Shown here in pieces: positions 9,394-17,685 of a stretch of DNA of 64,000 nucleotides (position 1 is the stretch's first letter; each line of letters begins with the position of its first letter). Origin of the DNA: Myxococcus stipitatus (GTDB taxonomy: Bacteria > Myxococcota > Myxococcia > Myxococcales > Myxococcaceae); NCBI RefSeq assembly GCF_038561935.1, contig NZ_CP102770.1, forward strand, positions 7,626,001 to 7,690,000, written 5' to 3'. The position numbers and the translations under genes are program-made. The notes under the pieces are model-generated. The model was not told the origin of the DNA. It saw only the letters and a list, made by a program, of their open reading frames with translations, and did no database searches.

Positions 9394-10956
9394 TCAGGCC
9401 GTGCTTCCCACGGCGGCGGCCACGTGCTGACTGCCCCAGCGCGCCACGCCCAGGATGGTCTCCATGGGGTTGACGCCCAGGGCGGTGGGGAACACCGAGC
9501 CGTCCACGATGAAGAGGTTGTCCAGGTCCCAGTAGCGCAGCGTGCTGTCCACCACGCTCGTCTGGGGGCTGCCGCCCATCGCGCAGCCGCCCATCTGGTG
9601 GGCGCTCACGACCGAGCACTCGAGCGGTGAGTAGGGCGCGCGGTCGAGCAGCGCGATGTCCTTCTCGCCGCGCATCACCACCGGGCGGGAGTGAGGGCTC
9701 ATCACCTGCTCGGCCCCCGCGGCGAACTGGATGCGCGCGGACACCTTGAGCGCCTCGCGGAAGCCCTCCCAGTGGAAGTCCCGGAGGGGGTAGCGGACCT
9801 TGAAGCGGGTGTACTCGCTGGCATCCCGCAGCGCCACGGTGCCACCTTCGTCCCCCGGGTGCACGCCGTCCAGGCAGATGGAGAGCAGCGCGTTGGCATG
9901 AGGCAGCGAGGCCATGTGCTCCTGGTGCTCCGCGCCGAAGCCGCTGAGCGCCACCGCGCTCTGGAGCGGAAGCAGCGGAGGCACCTCCAACAACCACCCC
10001 AGCTTGCCCGGCCCCCGGTCGATGAACTGCCGCGAGTACACCGTGAGCGGCGCCCCTGAATACGCCTCCACGCGCTCGCGAAAGCGCGCCTGGGAGATGA
10101 CCACCGGGTGCAGGAACAGCCGCTTGCCCACGTTGCCGCGCCCGGTCAGCTTGCTGCGCAAGAGGAGCCCCGGCGAGTTGATGGCCCCACCACATACCGC
10201 CGTCACCTTCGCGTTCACGGTGAGCCGCCTGCCGGAGGGCCGGCTCGTCGCGGGGTCCAGCACGTCCGCGTGTACGGCCGTCACCCGAACCCCTTGCGTC
10301 GACAGCTGTCGGACGCTGGCGTTGGCGTACAGGCGCAGGCCCTTCTCCACCGCCTCCGGGATGAGCGTCACCAGCGTGGACTGCTTGGCATCCGTGGGAC
10401 AGCCCACGCCACACGTGCCCAGCGCCGCGCACGCGCGCACGTTGCGCTTCACCGTGCCCCGGCTGTAGCCCAGCGCGCCCAGGCCATCCCAGAGGATGCG
10501 GTTGTTGCGATTGGCCTGCTCGATGGGCCAGTCGCGGATGCTCAGCCGCTCCTCCAGCCAGTCCCAGTGCGGCGTGAGCGCGGCGGTGTCCAGGCCCTTC
10601 ACGCCGTGCACGTCGCGCCAGCGCTCGAGAATCTCCGGCGGCGTGCGGAAGCAGGCGCACCAGTTGATGGTGGTGCCGCCGCCCACGGTGCGCCCCTGGA
10701 AGATGCTGATGGCCAGGTCGTCCGTCGCCCGGTTTCCGCCCTCCTGGTAGAAGGTCGAGTAGGCCTTGGCCTCGTCCAGGTCGAAGTCGCGCCGCGTGTG
10801 GTAGCCGCCTTCCTCCAGCATCACCACGTCCAGGCCGCGCTTCGCCAGCTCCAGGCCCAGCACGCCTCCGCCCGCGCCGCTGCCCACCACGCACACGTCG
10901 CAGGTGAGCGTCGTGTCCTCGGTCAGCTCATCCCCGGTCCAGATGCGGCCCATCAT
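9394..10956 (-). CDS. GMC-family FAD-dependent oxidoreductase
   Basis: This 520-aa flavoprotein has an N-terminal FAD-binding motif, CDVCVVGSGAGGGVLGLELA (about 20-39). The GMC signature FQGRTVGGGTTINWC follows near residue 90, then a Cys-rich CAALGTCGVGCPTDAKQS segment typical of bacterial GMC and long-chain alcohol oxidase-like members. The C-terminus has the catalytic His region SAHQMGGCAMG and the GVNPMETI block. It should oxidise an alcohol or sugar; the substrate is not predictable. The start is at 10956, where ATGA overlaps the stop of the upstream Tat protein and GGAGGG lies just before it, so the two are translationally coupled. Enzymes of this layout commonly form a complex with a gluconate 2-dehydrogenase subunit 3-like partner, which is what the upstream gene resembles. 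Confidence 0.9.
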   Translation of the reverse strand: MMGRIWTGDELTEDTTLTCDVCVVGSGAGGGVLGLELAKRGLDVVMLEEGGYHTRRDFDLDEAKAYSTFYQEGGNRATDDLAISIFQGRTVGGGTTINWCACFRTPPEILERWRDVHGVKGLDTAALTPHWDWLEERLSIRDWPIEQANRNNRILWDGLGALGYSRGTVKRNVRACAALGTCGVGCPTDAKQSTLVTLIPEAVEKGLRLYANASVRQLSTQGVRVTAVHADVLDPATSRPSGRRLTVNAKVTAVCGGAINSPGLLLRSKLTGRGNVGKRLFLHPVVISQARFRERVEAYSGAPLTVYSRQFIDRGPGKLGWLLEVPPLLPLQSAVALSGFGAEHQEHMASLPHANALLSICLDGVHPGDEGGTVALRDASEYTRFKVRYPLRDFHWEGFREALKVSARIQFAAGAEQVMSPHSRPVVMRGEKDIALLDRAPYSPLECSVVSAHQMGGCAMGGSPQTSVVDSTLRYWDLDNLFIVDGSVFPTALGVNPMETILGVARWGSQHVAAAVGSTA

Positions 10957-11546
10957 CGCGACGTCCCTCCGCTGCCCGCGAAGGCGCCATCCGCGGAGCC
11001 GCGCCAGACGGGGGCATCCGGGTCGTGGAAGCCCTCGGGCGCCACGAAGCCCGTGGCTCGGACCGCGTCCGGATGTGAGTAATAGGCGGCGTGGGCCAGC
11101 GCGCGCAGCGCCTGGTGCGCCGTGCGCCGGAATACCAGCCGCGACGAGCGCCACCCCTCCAGCACCGCGTCCTGCGCCTCGGGAGGCAGGCGCGAGAAGG
11201 GCGTCACGCGCCCGGTGAAGAGCAGCCCCGCCAGGGCGTTGTCGAAGAGGCCCAGCAGCTGGCGGACCTCCCGCGCGATGGACGGGTCTCCTCGCGCGAG
11301 CAGCCGGTCGGCGAGGAAGGCCACCCGCACCGTGTCCGCGTCCGGGAAGCCCTCGCGCGCGGGGAACGCGCGGCGGGCCAGCGCCTGGAACGTGGCGTAC
11401 TCCGCGGGCCCGAAGACCTGGAGCCCCTCCTCCGGAACCGGGAGGGACAGCCCCTCCCGGAGCGCCAGGAACGAGCTGCCTCCCAATGCCAGCAGCGCGC
11501 TGGCGAACATCCCCTGCTTGAGCACCGTGCGGCGCGACAGCGACAT
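10953..11546 (-). CDS. Tat-exported small subunit, gluconate 2-dehydrogenase subunit 3-like
   Basis: This 197-aa protein begins with a twin-arginine signal, MSLSRRTVLKQG, followed by the hydrophobic stretch FASALLALGGSSFLAL. The folded enzyme complex is therefore probably exported. The rest is helical and resembles the small gamma subunit of membrane-bound gluconate/sugar dehydrogenases (FGPAEYATFQALARRAFP). In those systems this subunit carries the Tat signal for the flavin-containing large subunit, which itself lacks one. Here the GMC gene follows with a 4-bp ATGA overlap and also lacks a signal, so the large subunit probably hitch-hikes through Tat. The family assignment is from pattern only. 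Confidence 0.75.
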   Translation of the reverse strand: MSLSRRTVLKQGMFASALLALGGSSFLALREGLSLPVPEEGLQVFGPAEYATFQALARRAFPAREGFPDADTVRVAFLADRLLARGDPSIAREVRQLLGLFDNALAGLLFTGRVTPFSRLPPEAQDAVLEGWRSSRLVFRRTAHQALRALAHAAYYSHPDAVRATGFVAPEGFHDPDAPVWRGSADGAFAGSGGTSR

Positions 11547-11600
11547 CCGACCCTCCCCACCGAGACAGGTGTGCCGCCGCGCCCAGGCCTCAGGAGCCGA

Positions 11601-11625
11601 CCTGGGGGGAGGCAGTCCCCCCAGG
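11601..11625 (-). terminator. GC-rich hairpin after M16 copy B
   Basis: A perfect 10-bp inverted repeat (arms 11601-11610 and 11616-11625) encloses a 5-base loop. It lies nine bases after the stop of the M16 gene at 11634 and before the start of the Tat/GMC pair. There is no following T-run on the minus strand, so it could slow or partly terminate transcription rather than act as a classical intrinsic terminator. Confidence 0.55.
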
Positions 11626-11633
11626 CTAGACGC

Positions 11634-14387
11634 TCAGGGCGCCGAAAGCGCCTGGAAGGTCGCGCGCGTCTGGCTCTCGTCGGCCACCACGCCCACCACC
11701 CAGCGCTTCATGCACCCGCTGAACTCCTCCTTCAGCGCCTCCGCCGTCACCGCCTGGAGGTACGCCGGCCGCTGGGCCAGCGACTCCGGGGGGAAGCCTC
11801 GCACGCGGGCCTCCAGGAGCTCCTCCACCCAGGCCTCCGAGGAGATGAGCGACACGGCCTGCCGCGCGAGCAGCCTCGCCCGGGCCCGCTCCACCTCCGC
11901 CGGCTCCAGCTTCTGGGCCAGGGTGGTGAACGCGGTCTGGATGCCGCGGGTGGTCTCCGCCAGGCGCTGCGAGTCCACCATGCCCTCCACGATGAGGTGG
12001 GCCGCGCCACCCCGGCCCAGCCAGGAGCGGGCACTGAAGCCATACGACGCGCCCTGCTTCGAGCGCACCTGGTCGAACGTCCGCGTCGACAGCAGCTCCG
12101 CCATCAGCGCGTACCGCGCCTCCAGCTCCGGCGTGGCCGTGGGCAGGCGGCACGCCACCTGGAGGTGGCCCTGGCTCGCGCCGGGGCGGGAGACGGACAC
12201 CGTCGTGGCGCGCGAGGACAGCGCGGGCAGCGGCGGAGCGGGGGGCGGCGTCAGCGCCGCCACCGGGCCGTCCTTCCACCCGCCCAGGTACTCACGCACC
12301 AGCGGCTCCACCGTCTGCGGGTCGAACTCGCCGGAGATGACCACCACGGTGTTGGCCGGGCGGTACACCTCGTCAATCCAGTCCTCCATGTCCCCCTGCG
12401 TCACCTTCTCCATCTGCTCGCCCGTCGGAACGTACCCGTAGACATGGCTCCCGTAGAGGGCCCGCATCAGCTCGCGCTCCGCGCGCATCTCCGGGTGCTG
12501 GTCCAGCACCTTGCGCCACGGCACCACCTGCTCCTGCAGGTACATCACCACCCGCTCCACGGTGCCCGTGGTGGAGAGCTGCTCGGCCAGGAGCGCCAGC
12601 ATGTTGCCGACGTTGCCGGACGTCCCGGCCACCTCGAAGCGCTGGTGGTCCTTCCTCATGCCGCTCGAGACGTGCAGCCCCCAGTGGTTCCCGTGCCCGG
12701 CGAACCAGGACTGACGGAAGGCGCCGAAGCGGACCATCTCCGACACCCCGGGCTTCACGCCAAACGTCGCGCCACCGCCCAGCACCGCGCCCACGCGCAC
12801 CACCGGCAGGCCCGGCCTGGGCACCAGCAGCACCTCCATCCCGTTGTCCAGCTTCAGCACGCGCACCGGCGAGGACGTCGCCGCCAGCATCGACGGGGTG
12901 ACGCGCCCGCTGGGCTTCTCGGTCAGCACCTCGTCGGCCAGGGCGACGGGGGCCGCCACCGCCGCGCCGTCGTTGCTTCCGGGCCGCACCAGGATGACGC
13001 GCGCGCGCTCGCGCTGGAGCCACTTGTAGGCGAAGTCCGTCACCTTGCCGCCGTCGATGGTCATCAGCGCCTTCTGCGAGCGCGTGTACCCCCGCACGTC
13101 CATCATGAAGTGCGTCAGCTCCGCGCGGCGGGTGGTGCGCGCCAGCAAGCCCTCGGCCTCCAGCACCATGCCCGTCACGACGTTGCGACGCATGGCCTGG
13201 AAGTCGAACTCGCGCCCCAGCACATCGCCCGGGTGGATGACCTGCGCCCAGGTCTCGAAGATGCGGTCCAGCACCTTCTGCGCGGACTTCTCCGGGTGGT
13301 TGCCCTGCGTCAGCGCCACGCGGACCACCAGCATGGACGCCCGGGTTCCCGGCACCACCAGGGTGGTGGCGCCCGCGATGTCGGTGTCCTCGAACATCGC
13401 GCCGCTCAGGCTCCGGTCCAGGTTCACCTGCACGAAGTCATGGATGGCGCTGGCCTCGTCGAAGGAGCGGGGCAGCACCCAGGTGAGGAAGAGCTCGGGA
13501 GAGGCCACGGCGGCCTCGTGCTCCACGAGCTTCTTGGAGGCGGGCCCCGGCGAGGGCTCCGGCAGGTTCGGCATGCGCGGCTCCAACGCCAGCGGCGCGC
13601 CCGTGCCCACCCACTCGGGAGGCAGGTTGTCCAGCAACACCCCCTCCACCGCGGCCAGGTCCACGTCCCCGGCGATGACCAGGGTGATGTTGTCCGGCCG
13701 GTAGTGGTGGCGCGCGAAGCGCTGGGCATCCACCAGGGACATGGCCGTCAGCGATTCATGCGTGCCGACGACGGGCCGGGCATACGGGTGGTCCGGGGGG
13801 AACGAGGCCGCGTTCAGCCAACTGAAGACCCGTCCCACGAGCCCCATCTCGTTGCGCTGGCATCGGTTCCCTCGGACCGCCTCGCGCTCCGCCGCGAAGA
13901 CCTCCGGGGTGACGCCCGCGAGCGGAGAAGACAGGCGCTGGCCCTCCATCTTCACCAGCGCCGACAGGGACTCCTTGGGCCCCACCGTCTGGTAGACGGT
14001 GTGGTCCAGGCCGGTGAACGCGTTGACGTACCCGGCCCCCGTGTCCTCCATGCGCGTCCACACCGAAGCACTCCCCGCATGGCGCGAGCGGAACACCAGG
14101 TGCTCGACCACGTGCGCCAGGCCCTCCTTGCCCACCGGGTCCCCAGTGCCGCCCGTGCCCACCACCGCGACCATCGCCACCATCGGCGCGCGTGCGTCCT
14201 GCTCAACCACCACGCGCAGCCCCGAGGGCATGCGGAAGTCCCGCAAGGGGAAGGCCACATCGCGCATCACCACCTGTCCGCGCGACGGCAAGGTGGAGCA
14301 CGCCCCCAGGAGGGAAGCGAGGACAACGACGGCGGCCGTCAGCCTCCCGAACCGCGAAGGACGCCTGGATTGAAGCGGTGAGGGCAT
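11634..14387 (-). CDS. M16 family metalloprotease-like lipoprotein, copy B (third zinc ligand replaced)
   Basis: This 917-aa paralog of the protein at 6563-9319 has the same lipoprotein signal (VVLASLLGAC, Cys30) and two-domain layout. It keeps H92-V-V-E95-H96 in GLAHVVEHLVF. The two proteins align without gaps through residue 174, where copy A has the zinc-binding Glu in VRNE and copy B has Asn in VRGN. Copy B may therefore bind zinc poorly or be a non-catalytic partner. Elsewhere copy B is the more canonical of the two, for example FPPDHPYARPVVGTHESL. The C-terminal half lacks HxxEH, as in copy A. The start is the ATG at 14387, with no strong ribosome site visible; a hairpin sits in the leader. 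Confidence 0.88.
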   Translation of the reverse strand: MPSPLQSRRPSRFGRLTAAVVVLASLLGACSTLPSRGQVVMRDVAFPLRDFRMPSGLRVVVEQDARAPMVAMVAVVGTGGTGDPVGKEGLAHVVEHLVFRSRHAGSASVWTRMEDTGAGYVNAFTGLDHTVYQTVGPKESLSALVKMEGQRLSSPLAGVTPEVFAAEREAVRGNRCQRNEMGLVGRVFSWLNAASFPPDHPYARPVVGTHESLTAMSLVDAQRFARHHYRPDNITLVIAGDVDLAAVEGVLLDNLPPEWVGTGAPLALEPRMPNLPEPSPGPASKKLVEHEAAVASPELFLTWVLPRSFDEASAIHDFVQVNLDRSLSGAMFEDTDIAGATTLVVPGTRASMLVVRVALTQGNHPEKSAQKVLDRIFETWAQVIHPGDVLGREFDFQAMRRNVVTGMVLEAEGLLARTTRRAELTHFMMDVRGYTRSQKALMTIDGGKVTDFAYKWLQRERARVILVRPGSNDGAAVAAPVALADEVLTEKPSGRVTPSMLAATSSPVRVLKLDNGMEVLLVPRPGLPVVRVGAVLGGGATFGVKPGVSEMVRFGAFRQSWFAGHGNHWGLHVSSGMRKDHQRFEVAGTSGNVGNMLALLAEQLSTTGTVERVVMYLQEQVVPWRKVLDQHPEMRAERELMRALYGSHVYGYVPTGEQMEKVTQGDMEDWIDEVYRPANTVVVISGEFDPQTVEPLVREYLGGWKDGPVAALTPPPAPPLPALSSRATTVSVSRPGASQGHLQVACRLPTATPELEARYALMAELLSTRTFDQVRSKQGASYGFSARSWLGRGGAAHLIVEGMVDSQRLAETTRGIQTAFTTLAQKLEPAEVERARARLLARQAVSLISSEAWVEELLEARVRGFPPESLAQRPAYLQAVTAEALKEEFSGCMKRWVVGVVADESQTRATFQALSAP

Positions 14388-14408
14388 AGAGATGGAGGTG
14401 GGGGGTGT

Positions 14409-14425
14409 GCGACAAAGACTGTCGC
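14409..14425. promoter_or_regulatory. short inverted repeat in the leader of M16 copy B
   Basis: A 6-bp perfect stem (14409-14414 and 14420-14425) with a 5-base loop lies 22 bases upstream of the M16 copy B start. It could be an operator or a leader hairpin. The 155-bp gap around it holds no gene I can support. Confidence 0.25.
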
Positions 14426-14542
14426 GAGTATTCCCTGAACCCAGTGTCGACATAGACCAGGTGCGCTTGCGAGCGCCATCTCCGGGCGCGCGCTGCTCGG
14501 CCCCTGCGCCCAGACACTCCACCACGCACGATGAGCCAGGAA

Positions 14543-15466
14543 TCAGGGAACGGGCGCCACGGGCCGCGGAGCCGGCTCCGGCGGACGCGGCGTCCGCGCG
14601 GGCGGGTCCTTCAACACAGCGCCCGTCAGGTCCTCGCTCGCGGAGACGATGTCATAGCCCTCCGCCACCATCGCGCTCAGGTCGAAGGGCACGCGGCGGC
14701 GCGTCTCCAGCGCCTGTGCTCGCGACTCCAGCACCTCACGCGATTGCAGCTCCGGGTATGCCACGCCCACGAAGATGCGATTGCCGCTGCCCGGCACCGC
14801 GAAGGTGTAGAGCTGCTGGAAGCCCTCGCGCCATGTGCGGAGCATGGAGGAGAACAAGGGATTGGGCGGGTCCTCCCAGACGTTGCCCACCACCGCGCCC
14901 TTCTCCGTCAGCCGAGCCCGCACCGACGTGAGGAACTCCACCGTGCCCAGGTGCTCGGGGATGCTGTCGGGGCCATACGCGTCCAGGAAGACGAGGTCAT
15001 ACGCGGGACGCTCCGCCTCGATGAAGGCCCGGCCATCCGCGACGTGGGCCTTCAGGCGCGAGTCCTCGCGGAAGCCGAAGTAGCGCTGGGCCACCGACAC
15101 GACGTCCGGGTCGATGTCCACCACGTCGATGTGTGCTCGCGGCAACACCGCGCGCAGGAACATGGGCATTGCGCCCCCGCCCAGCCCCACCACCAGGATG
15201 CGATGGGGCTTGGGGACGAAGGACAGCCCCACCATGGACATGCGCGTGTAGGGCAGCTCCAGCCTCAGCGGCTGCCCCGGCCACACCACGCTCTGGAGCG
15301 CGCCGGAGGTATCGAACTGGAGATAGCGCCGGCCCCGCGAGTCCTCCGTCACGGCGATGAGGGTGTACGGGGATTGCTTCTCGTACAGGGACTTGCGGGG
15401 ACCCGACGCGCCGCAAGACAGGAAGGCCGACACGAGCAGCGCCAGCCAGGGGATGAAGCGCACCAT
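14543..15466 (-). CDS. exported spermidine synthase-like (SpeE fold) protein
   Basis: The 307-aa product has the Rossmann-type core of spermidine synthases: RILVVGLGGGAMPMF (about 89-103), the acidic loop VVDIDPDVVSVA (about 115-126), and FLDAYGPDSIPEHL near residue 155. Spermidine synthases transfer aminopropyl from decarboxylated SAM. The N-terminus is unusual, because MVRFIPWLALLVSAFLSCGA looks like a lipoprotein or secretion signal with Cys18 and a weak lipobox. The start at 15466 has AAGGAG six bases upstream, so the signal is really part of the protein. The Pro-rich C-terminus (PARTPRPPEPAPRP) is probably flexible. An envelope location would put it away from cytosolic SAM, so its chemistry is uncertain. 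Confidence 0.8.
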   Translation of the reverse strand: MVRFIPWLALLVSAFLSCGASGPRKSLYEKQSPYTLIAVTEDSRGRRYLQFDTSGALQSVVWPGQPLRLELPYTRMSMVGLSFVPKPHRILVVGLGGGAMPMFLRAVLPRAHIDVVDIDPDVVSVAQRYFGFREDSRLKAHVADGRAFIEAERPAYDLVFLDAYGPDSIPEHLGTVEFLTSVRARLTEKGAVVGNVWEDPPNPLFSSMLRTWREGFQQLYTFAVPGSGNRIFVGVAYPELQSREVLESRAQALETRRRVPFDLSAMVAEGYDIVSASEDLTGAVLKDPPARTPRPPEPAPRPVAPVP

Positions 15467-15558
15467 GGCCGCTCCTTCGTTTCGTCATTCAAAGTAGCAC
15501 TTCCGCCAGGAAAACCAACGGGTTGACGTGTCAGGGCCCACGGTTCACCTTGCCGCGC

Positions 15559-17685
15559 ATGACTCGTCCGCCGGAAGCCCTCTCCGAAGCCGCCCTGGCC
15601 GTCATCGCCGAGGAGGAAGCGCTGCTCACGCGCGTCCAGACGACGCTGGAGGCCGCCAGGCACAAGGCCGGGCGCGACCAGGAGAACCGGGGGCTCGTCG
15701 CCCAGCTCCAGGTCCTGCGCGACGACGCGGCGAGCGCCGCCGTGGCCGACCTCCCCCACCTCTTCTTCCAGATGGACCAGACGCGCGCCCTGCTGGACCG
15801 CCAGGAGACCTCGCAGCTCCCGGACTCCCAGGCCCCCTACTTCGCGCACCTGCGCCTCCAGGGCGAGGCCGGCCCCCGCGACTACCTGCTCGGCCGCGCC
15901 ACCTTCGCGGACCTCAGCGCCGGCGTGCGTGTCATCGACTGGCGCTATGCCCCCATCGCCCGCGTCTTCTACTCCTACGAGGAAGGCGACGCGTACGAGG
16001 AGCAGTTCGGCGAGCGGCTCGCCGAGGGCACCGTCGAGGTGCGCAGGCTGGTGGTCATCGAGCGCGGCGTGCTGACGCGCATCATCTCCGGCGCCCTGGT
16101 GCTGGAGCGCGACGCGCGCGGCACGTGGCACGAGGTGGGCCGGGAGCAGAGCGCCCTCCAGGCGGGAGGCGCGGGGAGCGCGGCGCGGCCGGGCAAGCTC
16201 GGCACCGGCAAGGGCGCCCGGCGCATGGAGGACGCGTTCGGTGTCACCGCCCTCCTGGACGCCGAGCAGTACGAAGCGGTGAGCGTGGACCCGACGCAGC
16301 CCCTGCTCGTGCTCGGCAGCGCGGGCAGCGGGAAGACGACGGTGGCCCTGCACCGGCTGGCGAAGATTGCCTTCGACAACCTGGAGCAATTTCCCCAGTC
16401 CCGCATGAAGCTCATCGTCCCCGAGCCGGGCCTTGCCCGCTTGTCCCGGCGGCTGCTGGCGCCGCTGGGCCTGGGGCGCGTGTCGGTGGAGACGCTGGAC
16501 GGGTGGCTGTTGTCCACGGCGCGCGCGGCGTTCGACCTGCCCGGCATCAAGCTCAGCCCCGAGACGCCGCCGCTCGTCTCCCGCTTCAAGCGCCACCCGG
16601 CGCTGCGGCGGGCGCTGCTCGGACGCATCGGCGCGCCCAAGACGCCCCAAGGCACCACGCTGGAGCGCGTGCACCGGCGGCTGGCGGATGCCTACCTGGA
16701 CCGGAGCTTCCTCGAGGCCGTGGTGAAGGACGCCCGGGGCGAGCTGCCGAGCACCGCCATCGACGAGACGCTGCAGCACACGCGGCTGCAGCGCTCCACG
16801 CCGCTGGACAAGGAGCTCAAGGACATCACCGACCCGGAGCGGCTCATCACCGTGGACGGCAAGGGCATCGAGGACGACACGCCCTACGCACTGGCCGGCA
16901 CCGTGGACCTGGAGGACCTGCCCATCCTCATGTTCCTCAAGGCGCAGCACGGCTCGCTCGGACTGGAGCGGCTGGCCCACGTCGTCCTCGACGAGGCGGA
17001 GGACTTCTCCCTCTTCGAGCTGTTCGTCGTGCGGAGGCTGCTCGGCAAGGGCAGGAGCTGCACGCTCGCGGGGGATGAGATGCAGCAGACGGAGGCGGGC
17101 TTCGCCGGCTGGCCGGAGGCCCTGGACGAGCTGGGCATCCGGGATGCAGCCACCTGCCGGTTGCAGGTGTCATACCGTTGCCCCGCGCCCGTGGTGGAGC
17201 TGGCGCGGCGGGTGCTCGGCACCCAGGCCCCCGCCGAGTCCGCCCAGGCACTCCGCGCGGGAGCGCCCGTCGGCTTCCACCACTTCCCGGTGGAGGCCCA
17301 GGCCCAGCTCTTCGTGGGCGAGGCGCTCCGGGACCTCGTCGCGCGCGAGCCGCACGCCTCCGTCGGCGTCATCGCCAGCAGCCCCGAGTCCGCCGACGCC
17401 GTCTACCGCGTCGTCGCGGACCAGTCCTGGGCTCGCCGGGTGAAGGACGGCGAGTTCTCCTTCGAGCCCGGCGTGGACGTCACGGACGTGGGCAGCGTGA
17501 AGGGCCTGGAGTTCGACTACGTCATCCTCCCGGACGTCACCGCGCGCGCCTGGCCGGTGGATGACGAGTCGCGCCGCCGGCTGCACGTGGCCATCACCCG
17601 CACGTCCCATCAGCTCTGGGTGGTGTCCTCCGGCGTGCGCTCGCGCCTCATCTCGCCGGAGGCAGGCGAGGCAGCTCCACGGTGA
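15559..17685 (+). CDS. HelD/UvrD-like superfamily 1 helicase
   Basis: This 708-aa protein has Walker A near residue 253 (LGSAGSGKTTVALHR). Walker B is near residue 477 (VLDEAEDFS). The C-terminal UvrD_C-type motifs are VGSVKGLEFDYVILPDV and LHVAITRTSHQLWVV. The N-terminal region starts with a charged helical section (EEALLTRVQTTLEAARHKAG), then VIDWRYAPIARVFY, a segment characteristic of HelD-type DNA helicase IV relatives. HelD proteins in other bacteria act on RNA polymerase or DNA repair; which applies here is unknown. The ATG at 15559 is chosen over an upstream in-frame codon because it starts the conserved region. The 3' end overlaps the convergent histidine kinase by 38 bp. Confidence 0.9.
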   Translation: MTRPPEALSEAALAVIAEEEALLTRVQTTLEAARHKAGRDQENRGLVAQLQVLRDDAASAAVADLPHLFFQMDQTRALLDRQETSQLPDSQAPYFAHLRLQGEAGPRDYLLGRATFADLSAGVRVIDWRYAPIARVFYSYEEGDAYEEQFGERLAEGTVEVRRLVVIERGVLTRIISGALVLERDARGTWHEVGREQSALQAGGAGSAARPGKLGTGKGARRMEDAFGVTALLDAEQYEAVSVDPTQPLLVLGSAGSGKTTVALHRLAKIAFDNLEQFPQSRMKLIVPEPGLARLSRRLLAPLGLGRVSVETLDGWLLSTARAAFDLPGIKLSPETPPLVSRFKRHPALRRALLGRIGAPKTPQGTTLERVHRRLADAYLDRSFLEAVVKDARGELPSTAIDETLQHTRLQRSTPLDKELKDITDPERLITVDGKGIEDDTPYALAGTVDLEDLPILMFLKAQHGSLGLERLAHVVLDEAEDFSLFELFVVRRLLGKGRSCTLAGDEMQQTEAGFAGWPEALDELGIRDAATCRLQVSYRCPAPVVELARRVLGTQAPAESAQALRAGAPVGFHHFPVEAQAQLFVGEALRDLVAREPHASVGVIASSPESADAVYRVVADQSWARRVKDGEFSFEPGVDVTDVGSVKGLEFDYVILPDVTARAWPVDDESRRRLHVAITRTSHQLWVVSSGVRSRLISPEAGEAAPR

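Noticed and set aside
9320..10894. Extension of M16 copy A upstream into a 1443-residue frame
   Set aside because: The added part is an out-of-frame reading of the GMC oxidoreductase gene. The real start at 9319 yields a lipoprotein signal.
13840..13900. Possible frameshift in M16 copy B around the odd VRGNRCQRNE stretch
   Set aside because: The two paralogs align without gaps on both sides and the following residues match the family consensus, so substitution is more likely than a frameshift.
15520..15558. TTGACG before the helicase gene as a -35 element
   Set aside because: It is too close to the start codon and has no -10 partner at the right distance.
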